DNA of 5,857 nt from Verrucomicrobiales bacterium (GTDB taxonomy: Bacteria > Verrucomicrobiota > Verrucomicrobiia > Verrucomicrobiales > DEV007), in NCBI GenBank assembly GCA_003232855.1, contig QIKC01000177.1:1-5857 (forward strand). Direction: 5' to 3'. Both the position numbers and the translations under genes were made by a program. Positions 1 to 5,857 of the stretch are shown here, piece by piece. The notes under the pieces are model-generated. The model did not search any database. It was not told the DNA's origin and worked only from the letters and a program-made list of their open reading frames with translations. Positions within the stretch are counted from its first letter, which is position 1. Every line of letters starts with the position of its first letter.

Positions 1-21
1 GAAGCTCACTAGCACCTACAT

Positions 22-113
22 GGAGATCCAACCGCCGAAAAAATAGCGGTCGCGGGCGTAGTATTGCATTGGGTTTCTTACCCTTAAATTTTTACCGCTC
101 CGGTTGGATTTTC
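22..113 (+). repeat. Bipartite inverted repeat forming a long interrupted stem
   Basis: ATCCAACCG (26-34) is the exact reverse complement of CGGTTGGAT (101-109), and AGCGGT (45-50) is the exact reverse complement of ACCGCT (94-99). The two helices nest, separated by an asymmetric internal loop (35-44 on the left, one base at 100 on the right). As plus-strand RNA the outer helix extends to 22-34 with 101-113, 13 pairs including two G-U. The apex (51-93) holds a small GGGT/ACCC hairpin at 71-83. Each arm can also fold alone: ACCGC/GCGGT at 31-50 and ACCG/CGGT at 94-104. This could be a structured 3' UTR, a small RNA or a REPIN/MITE-like element. The repeat is directly visible; its role is unknown. 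Confidence 0.5.
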
Positions 114-136
114 TTCAGGGGGACAGACCTCTTGAA
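114..136 (+). repeat. Compact hairpin with GGGGGACAGACC core, REP-like
   Basis: TTCAGGGGG (114-122) pairs with CCTCTTGAA (128-136) around the loop ACAGA. This gives nine continuous pairs in plus-strand RNA, two of them G-U. On the minus strand those two become A-C mismatches, so the plus orientation folds better. It begins one base after the bipartite inverted repeat ends. Short G-rich hairpins containing a GGACAGACC-like string resemble dispersed REP-type elements of many bacterial genomes, but with one copy in view this is only a resemblance. There is no T-tract after it, so it is unlikely to be a terminator on its own. Confidence 0.4.
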
Positions 137-150
137 TCTGCGATACAATC

Positions 151-182
151 AAGCCTCATTGATTTTTCATTAATTGAGGCCT
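151..182 (-). terminator. Hairpin just after the large gene: candidate weak, possibly bidirectional terminator
   Basis: Read on the minus strand, the arms AGGCCTCA (182-175) and TGAGGCTT (158-151) pair over 8 positions with one G-U. A bulge and a short inner A/T helix follow, closing on a GAAAA loop. The hairpin starts 18 bases after the TAG stop, where an intrinsic terminator would be expected. The tail on this strand (GATTGTATC) is a poor T-tract, so termination would be weak. On the plus strand the 6-bp GCCTCA/TGAGGC core is followed by CTTTATTCATTT, a better T-rich tail, so it may serve plus-strand or bidirectional transcription instead. No folding energy was computed. Confidence 0.35.
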
Positions 183-199
183 TTATTCATTTACGAGCC

Positions 200-3100
200 C
201 TAAGGGTCGACCGCTTCTTCTCCCTTTGCGATTTTATCCAGTATCTCTTGTGCCCTAGGGTGTTCGAGCTCGTCGTGCGAATATCGCACATAGACCCGCA
301 GGGATTTAACTGCCTCGGGCATCCGACCAAGTTCGTACAACGCTAGTCCATGCATCCAATACAGATAATAGAGCGTCGGGGAACTCTCGATCAGCGCAGC
401 ACTCTGCTCCACGAGCAAATCCCAATCATGTTGCAGCAAGGCCATTTCGCATCGGAGCATAGATGTTCTATGCGAATTGCCCATGTGTTTGGCGAAACTT
501 CCCACAAGTGCTTCGGGGACGAGTTTCGCATCTCCTAAGGTCTGGGCGATTCCTATCGCGCGCCATAGGCCGCCGAAATTCCCGTCCAGCCAGCTCTCCG
601 CGATGAGGGCGGGGAGCTTGCTTCGGCCTTCTTCGCGCGCCAGTTCCTCCAAATCTTTCATCCCCGCCCGTTCGAAGGCACGAATCGAAACCTTTAGCAT
701 CCCCGGGCTCAGCAGCTCGTCCGCATCGGTCGCATCGATCGCCGAACGCAGGCGCACCACATCTCCGGCAGAGATCAGCGAAATGAGCACCAGTCTCGTC
801 TCATCTGCCACGGTGTGCGGGTGATCGATCCTCGCGACCGCAGCCCTCAGATTCTTTACTCGCCCACGTCGAACCGCACACTCCAACTTGAAGAACCGTA
901 GCGCAGCGGCACTGAAAGGGTGCTCGGTCGCATCCGAATACGGTTCGACCAAAGCGAGGAGCTTCGTCACCACGGCGTCATCGTCCGTGTCGAAAAAATA
1001 CGGCGCGCCTAAGATCGCAGAAGAACGTTCGAGATCGTCACTAGCTTCGGTCAACATGGCCTCGAACACCGGGAAGCTAAACTCCGCGCGCTTCGATTGC
1101 TCGGAGGCCAGCCTGAGAAGGTTCCGGCACACGTTCGGATCGTGCGGAGCCAGGTGCCCAGAGCGCAAACGCTGAGCCGTGAGCGAGAGCGCATCGTCGA
1201 ACGCCAACCTGCTAGTAGGGATGTCCGCCTTCCATTGTTTAGCGAGTTCGACCCCGTGCCCCTCGTCCGCCCCGGCGAGATAACCCTGGACCAGTTCTGA
1301 CACTGCGGCGCGCAACCCGGCGCCCTTTTTTACCGCTTTAATTTCGCGCAACATCGACAGCCGCAAGCCGGACAACGAGATGGTCGTCCCAGCCTTGAGT
1401 TGCCAGTCACCCGCCCCCTTGCGCACGCGATCCATCCGCTCCCAGTCGCCCATGCTTGCCAGTCGCTCGAAAAGTAGCATCACCCCGCCGATTTCGCTGC
1501 CACCCATCGGCGTGCCCACCACAGAGCGGATCGCTTTCTCGATCTCTGATCCGGTGACAGTCCCATGCCTTGCCAGCCTGTTATAATATTCTGTCATCCC
1601 TTTGAGAAACGCGTTCCCGGGGGCGGGCGGGGGCATTGTCAGGTAGCGTTTTAGCTGGTCGGTGCCCTCCTCGCGCAACGCGTCACCACAGGCGAACAGG
1701 TAGATCACCGCACGACACTTCGGACGCAGGTCAGGATCTGTGATCAGACTATCAAAAATTCGCCGCGACTCGTCCCAACGGAACGTCCTCCGTCCCAACT
1801 CGTAGATGGCATTCTGAAAATGGCTCTCTTTTTCGTCCAGCGGCATGTCCGCCGCCTCGGCCACCAGCAGCTCTAGCTTGATACGCTCCGCGCGGTTGAG
1901 GCGGCTCGCCTCCCCAAACGCCTTATCGAGATCTCCGACACGTGGATCCGCGAGACCATTCGGCAACACATAGTCCCACCAGTCAGGCCGATTCCTCTCT
2001 AACCATCGCCCTACAGCACGAGCAAAAGCCTCAGCTGCGACCCCGGATTGAGCCAAGTCCTTGTAGCGAGCAGACAGGATATACTCGTCGGCCTTCACTT
2101 TCGGGTTCTCTAACTCAACCTTTAACAACATCTCCTCCGCCTTGGTGTTCCCCGTCGCTCGGTACACGCTGACGAGTGATGAAACAGTGCGCGCGCGCTC
2201 ATCTTTTTCCTGATCCTTGAGGATATTTTCCAGCGCGAGCTGCACCTCGTCGAATTCGCTATCTAGTGCGATCGCCGACATTGCCCAGAGTTGCACTATT
2301 CCCCGGTTGACGGCGTCTGCCTCCTCATCAGATGCCAAAAACTCCACGGCGTAATCCACCATTTTCTCGTGGCGCTCGAGATCCACATACCCGATGCCCT
2401 GCCAAAGCCGAGCCTGACGAAGTTCCGCGGGCTTCCCAAACCGGACGCCCTCGAGGATCTCGACTCCCATCTTACGCAGAGCCGTGGCCTCTTTGGTATC
2501 CTCGCTTTCATTCGATAGGATGATAAGGAATCTGCCCAGATGGTTACCGAAGGACGGCAGCCAACGCGCGGCATGGGCGATCTGATCGCTCAGCTTTCCA
2601 AAACCCTTCTGCCCCGGACTACGGAACGCGCCTCCGAGGCGGGATCCTAGCTCGGACATTCCCTCAAGATCTTCGAACACGGGAACCTCGATCCATGAGG
2701 CGGGTCGCTCCACACCGTAACGCTCCCGGAAGCGATCCCACTTTCGCCACCAGCGGCGGGCGTCTCGCCAATACTTACGCGCCGCATCCGGATCTGCCAG
2801 CAGATCGCGAGCCTGCTCGGCTTGCTCTTGGTAAGACATCGATGAGAACACGCCCTCATCCATCTCACGCAACAAGCCCCAACGCCGTAGCGCCTCCGTA
2901 GCCCTGCCGGTTTCGAGGCAGATAAACCCGGCCACCAGCAACCCATCACATACATCCTCGTCACCGGAGCGCCCCTCGCCCTTTTCGAAGTATGGCAGAG
3001 ACTCCGCAAATTCCCTGTTCCTAACCAAGCTGGCGCCGAGATGTTCGTCCAACGAGTCGCGATAGTCCTCGGGCAAATTTCGCGACACATCCATCGCCCT

Positions 3101-5857
3101 GAGTTCCTCTAGCTCTCCGCTATTATTTCCGCGCTTCTGGTAGTAATCCGCACGCAGGAACTTCCCTTCCCAATGGGAATCCTCGCCCACCGGCAGGCGG
3201 GCCATCGCCTTGAATAGAAACGGTAACAAATTCCCCCCCAATACCCTATCTTTGTCGCGCTCGTCCCATTCGACCCAAAGTGCCAACCGCCAGAGGTTCT
3301 GCGCGTAGTCATCATCCGGGTCGAAACGCGTCAGCAGATCCGTCATGTGGCGGATGTACTCCTTGACGTTATCCTCCTCCCAGAAGCTGTCGCAACGCTT
3401 GGTCAACGCCTTCCTGTTGGTGAGCAACTCATCCGGGGGAGCCGTCTCTTCCCACGTTTCGTCGCGGCTGGCTTCGACCAGCCCTGACAGGTCATCTCTG
3501 ATTTTCACCAAAATCCCGCCCAAGGAGAAGCCACCCATTAACTGCTCCAGCTCGGCCGAGAGGTGCGCGGCGACCTCCGATCCCTCTTCGGTAGGCAGCC
3601 CCTCGAGCACCTCGGCCAGCGCGAGCCCTCCCCCAGTCTCTCCGAGACCACGCGCAGACTCGACCACACTGTTGAGAATTTCCGACACTTCCGCATCATT
3701 CGATTTGAGCAGATCTGCCAAACGTTCACCGAATTCGCTCTCTTCACCGAGGGCAGGCACAAGTTTTGCCAGCAGCTCGAAACACGAAACCCGAGCGTCC
3801 GACTCCCAGCCCAGGGCTCTGCGCAGCAGCCCGACAGCCCGAACCTTCGCCTCTCGACCATCCTTTTTTTCCAACATCAACGCTGCACGGTAGCCGCTCC
3901 ACGCGCGCCGAGAATCGTTTGCGCCCCCATCATCGACGCCCCCCTCGAAAAGTTTGAGCGCTTCGTCTTCCTCCCCGCAATCGCGCTTTGCAAGAGCGAG
4001 GAGATAACGCAACCACGCGCGGTCGGAAGCAGAGACCTTCCCCTCCGACTCCGAGAGCAAGGCGATAAACTTCTTGGCCGCCTCCTCGTTCCTATCCGCG
4101 TTCCAATCCACGAGACCGATTTTCGCCCTAGCATAGACGCGAGTTTGCACGTCGTCCGGGAAGTATTGGAGCACCCGTCGCAGAGCTTCGATCCGCAATT
4201 TTTCGTTACCGTTTTCTGGGAAGCGGCGTTCGAGCAATTCCAACTGTCCGCTGCCGGTCGGCATGATCGGGAAATTTTCCAGAGACACTACCTCTGGCAC
4301 CGCAGGGGCAGAGCTACCCCCAGTATCCAGAATTAGTGGGCGCCCTAACCAACTCCGCAAGGAGCGGATCGCGTTGAAAGCCGCCCCGTAATCTCCCACC
4401 GGCACGAGCGCCTTGCGATAGTCGATCGACAGCCGGGCACGATACTCGCGGGCGCTTTCCCCCTTCTCCCACGACGCACGCGCACTGATCGCTGGCGACT
4501 CGACGCTGAACGGCCGCGGCAGAGCCTCGGGCGCCACGCCTTCGGGCAATTCCACCACAGCGTCCACCTTCATCACATCGCTCCACATGGAAAAGGGCTC
4601 TTTGCGTTCGCGACTGTCCCCGAGATCCACCATCAGCTTCTCGGAGAATGGGAACAACAAACCATCGCCCGACGCATCATCTGCCGCGACGGTCGGGACG
4701 ACGAAGTATGCCTTCAACACGTAACTATCCACCGCCTCCCCGTGCCCCTCCGGCCTCACCACGTCGATGACTTCGGCCGCAGGGAAAAACCCGTCCACCA
4801 AATCGGCTAGCCCGGAAATCACCCCCCGTCGATCCCGCTTCACGTAGCTATCCGCATAGCTGCAAGCGTAGTAACCCTCCGCCTCCAGGGTCATCCAACC
4901 AGAGATCCCACCCGCTCGATCACGTTCGAGCTCAAAACGATAATTGAGACTGCCCGCGCGCTGCTTTGGCGTGCGCGCCCACTCCGCCACATCGCCCTTG
5001 ATCAACAGCACCTCACGATCCACATCACCAGGCGAGAGTAGCCCGGGTTTCGAATACTCGACGGTGGGATCACAAAACAGATATCCGGAACCGAGGTCGA
5101 CCGCGAGAATCGCGTGGTTGAACTGCCCGTGGCCGGGCGAGCGTTTCTCCACTTGGCCAGCGTGATTAGTGTTCACCAAGGTCAGGTAAGAGCGGATCCC
5201 CTTGTGTGCCAAAAGTGCACGCAACAGGTTCGCCTTATCCTTGCAATCACCGTAGCGGTTCTCCCAAACCTCGTTGCACTCGTATGGCTGCAGCCCTGCC
5301 TGCCCGAATTCCATCCCGGTGTATCGAACCTCGTTGGCGACCTTCGAGAGCAACCGCGCCACCACTTCTCGATCATCCTCGATGCCCTCTGTCCACTCCT
5401 CCACCTTCGCCGCCAGCTCTTCGCCAATCTCGAACCGCTCGCGAATCAGACCGTTGTACCATTTGGCGAAAGCATTCCAATCGGGGAGCGTCGTCAGCCA
5501 AGTCGTCGGGGCGGAGAACACCGTGGACGGGCTCGACCGCTCGTAGCGCCTGCCGGTGATCTTGCGCTTTTCCCAGCGCATCCGAACCCGCCCATTTCCA
5601 AGTGTCTCGCGTCGCATCTCCGGTACCCGACGATTGGCGTCGACGATTTGGAGACGCCCCGCCATAGGAGTCGCCATCTCAACCAGCCTCCGCTTGAGCG
5701 CCACCGGCCAACGCGCCCCCCAAGAAAGCGTCGCGCTGAACTCTCCAGGGATAGGAAACACATCCTCCTCGATTACCACGATCGACTCGGTCACCGCGCC
5801 GGGCTCCACCTTTGGAAACACTAGAACGAGCTCCGCATCATCCGAATACAATGACGC
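200..5857 (-). CDS. Giant DUF3857/transglutaminase-like protein with C-terminal TPR-type helical solenoid (5'-partial)
   Basis: The frame ends at TAG (200-202) and stays open through the right edge, so the N-terminus is missing. Residues are numbered from a TTG at 5851, which is probably not the real start. Residues 1-30 (YSDDAELVLVFPKVEPG) match the YSD...PGV.PG segment inside DUF3857 domains, which normally lies well downstream of the start. Residues about 155-265 form a transglutaminase-like core: VRYTGMEFG, NRYGDCKDKANLL (Cys203), FNHAILAVD (His246) and FCDPT (Asp261), a complete triad. Residues about 300-495 look beta-rich, in the place where related proteins carry DUF3858-like domains. 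A Ser/Pro/Gly linker (about 503-535) leads to an alpha-helical region to residue 1883, with recognisable TPR-like units near 569-602, 612-643, 968-999, 1219-1245 and, most canonical, 1824-1858. In this family the fold suggests a peptidase, amidase or transamidase, or a binding module, probably in the cell envelope; substrate and location are unknown. No frameshift is seen. Domain identity is fairly secure; function is inference. Confidence 0.93.
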   Translation of the reverse strand, partial: ASLYSDDAELVLVFPKVEPGAVTESIVVIEEDVFPIPGEFSATLSWGARWPVALKRRLVEMATPMAGRLQIVDANRRVPEMRRETLGNGRVRMRWEKRKITGRRYERSSPSTVFSAPTTWLTTLPDWNAFAKWYNGLIRERFEIGEELAAKVEEWTEGIEDDREVVARLLSKVANEVRYTGMEFGQAGLQPYECNEVWENRYGDCKDKANLLRALLAHKGIRSYLTLVNTNHAGQVEKRSPGHGQFNHAILAVDLGSGYLFCDPTVEYSKPGLLSPGDVDREVLLIKGDVAEWARTPKQRAGSLNYRFELERDRAGGISGWMTLEAEGYYACSYADSYVKRDRRGVISGLADLVDGFFPAAEVIDVVRPEGHGEAVDSYVLKAYFVVPTVAADDASGDGLLFPFSEKLMVDLGDSRERKEPFSMWSDVMKVDAVVELPEGVAPEALPRPFSVESPAISARASWEKGESAREYRARLSIDYRKALVPVGDYGAAFNAIRSLRSWLGRPLILDTGGSSAPAVPEVVSLENFPIMPTGSGQLELLERRFPENGNEKLRIEALRRVLQYFPDDVQTRVYARAKIGLVDWNADRNEEAAKKFIALLSESEGKVSASDRAWLRYLLALAKRDCGEEDEALKLFEGGVDDGGANDSRRAWSGYRAALMLEKKDGREAKVRAVGLLRRALGWESDARVSCFELLAKLVPALGEESEFGERLADLLKSNDAEVSEILNSVVESARGLGETGGGLALAEVLEGLPTEEGSEVAAHLSAELEQLMGGFSLGGILVKIRDDLSGLVEASRDETWEETAPPDELLTNRKALTKRCDSFWEEDNVKEYIRHMTDLLTRFDPDDDYAQNLWRLALWVEWDERDKDRVLGGNLLPFLFKAMARLPVGEDSHWEGKFLRADYYQKRGNNSGELEELRAMDVSRNLPEDYRDSLDEHLGASLVRNREFAESLPYFEKGEGRSGDEDVCDGLLVAGFICLETGRATEALRRWGLLREMDEGVFSSMSYQEQAEQARDLLADPDAARKYWRDARRWWRKWDRFRERYGVERPASWIEVPVFEDLEGMSELGSRLGGAFRSPGQKGFGKLSDQIAHAARWLPSFGNHLGRFLIILSNESEDTKEATALRKMGVEILEGVRFGKPAELRQARLWQGIGYVDLERHEKMVDYAVEFLASDEEADAVNRGIVQLWAMSAIALDSEFDEVQLALENILKDQEKDERARTVSSLVSVYRATGNTKAEEMLLKVELENPKVKADEYILSARYKDLAQSGVAAEAFARAVGRWLERNRPDWWDYVLPNGLADPRVGDLDKAFGEASRLNRAERIKLELLVAEAADMPLDEKESHFQNAIYELGRRTFRWDESRRIFDSLITDPDLRPKCRAVIYLFACGDALREEGTDQLKRYLTMPPPAPGNAFLKGMTEYYNRLARHGTVTGSEIEKAIRSVVGTPMGGSEIGGVMLLFERLASMGDWERMDRVRKGAGDWQLKAGTTISLSGLRLSMLREIKAVKKGAGLRAAVSELVQGYLAGADEGHGVELAKQWKADIPTSRLAFDDALSLTAQRLRSGHLAPHDPNVCRNLLRLASEQSKRAEFSFPVFEAMLTEASDDLERSSAILGAPYFFDTDDDAVVTKLLALVEPYSDATEHPFSAAALRFFKLECAVRRGRVKNLRAAVARIDHPHTVADETRLVLISLISAGDVVRLRSAIDATDADELLSPGMLKVSIRAFERAGMKDLEELAREEGRSKLPALIAESWLDGNFGGLWRAIGIAQTLGDAKLVPEALVGSFAKHMGNSHRTSMLRCEMALLQHDWDLLVEQSAALIESSPTLYYLYWMHGLALYELGRMPEAVKSLRVYVRYSHDELEHPRAQEILDKIAKGEEAVDP

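Noticed and set aside
2..46. Possible C-terminal end of a plus-strand gene (KLTSTYMEIQPPKK then TAG)
   Set aside because: Fourteen open codons are expected by chance about half the time. It would fit a convergent neighbour, but nothing here demonstrates it.
16..69. Minus-strand 17-codon frame (MQYYARDRYFFGGWISM)
   Set aside because: It is aromatic-rich, with a weak AGGG about 11 bases upstream, but it is too short to support and overlaps the bipartite inverted repeat, which better explains the conserved-looking bases.
71..95. GGGT/ACCC hairpin followed by TTAAATTTTT as a plus-strand terminator
   Set aside because: The stem is only four base pairs and the T-run is interrupted. It is better read as the apical part of the larger inverted repeat.
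104..346. Plus-strand open frame of 80 codons bridging the intergenic region and the gene's 3' end
   Set aside because: Over half overlaps the C-terminal TPR coding region in antisense, it runs through two predicted hairpins, and no good ribosome binding site precedes the ATG.
1619..1637. G-rich run (GGGGGCGGGCGGGGG) as a possible G-quadruplex
   Set aside because: It encodes the Pro-rich segment MPPPAPG in the large protein, so coding of proline codons in a GC-rich gene explains it, and the runs are not spaced as in a clear four-tract motif.
3563..4336. Plus-strand open frame of 257 codons
   Set aside because: It has the same in-register antisense position opposite the start of the helical region, with no recognisable motif. 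It is explained by rare TTA/CTA/TCA codons in the minus-strand gene.
5114..5824. Plus-strand open frame of 236 codons
   Set aside because: It lies antisense and in exact codon register with the conserved transglutaminase region. In that register a stop arises only where the real gene uses TTA, CTA or TCA codons, which are rare in a GC-rich gene. The translation resembles no family I recognise.

Overview
The window is almost entirely one very large gene on the minus strand (stop codon at 200-202, reading frame open to the right edge at 5857), followed by about 200 bases of non-coding DNA at the left edge. No tRNA, rRNA, CRISPR array, insertion sequence or second convincing gene is visible.

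The gene is cut by the right edge, so its true start, promoter and any signal peptide are outside the window. The visible 1,885 codons encode three blocks. The first is the end of a DUF3857-type beta domain followed by a transglutaminase-like cysteine-protease fold, with an apparently complete Cys-His-Asp triad. The second is a beta-rich region of about 200 residues and a Ser/Pro/Gly linker. The third is a helical, TPR-like solenoid of about 1,340 residues running to the C-terminus. DUF3857/transglutaminase proteins are usually far shorter (several hundred residues), so the huge helical extension is the most unusual thing in the coding part. The biological role is unknown.

The left 200 bases are visibly more AT-rich than the gene and hold three successive inverted repeats: a bipartite one (22-113), a compact hairpin with a GGGGGACAGACC core (114-136), and a hairpin 18 bases beyond the big gene's stop (151-182) that may act as a weak, possibly bidirectional terminator. 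The first two fold better as plus-strand RNA, because their imperfect positions are G-U pairs in that sense. They could therefore belong to a plus-strand 3' UTR, a small RNA or a REP/MITE-like element.

Organism: a bacterium with moderately high GC. Large DUF3857/transglutaminase proteins fused to TPRs bring to mind Verrucomicrobia and related PVC bacteria or similar Gram-negatives, but this is a guess from protein style and not a demonstrated assignment. With only one gene visible, no operon partners can be described.
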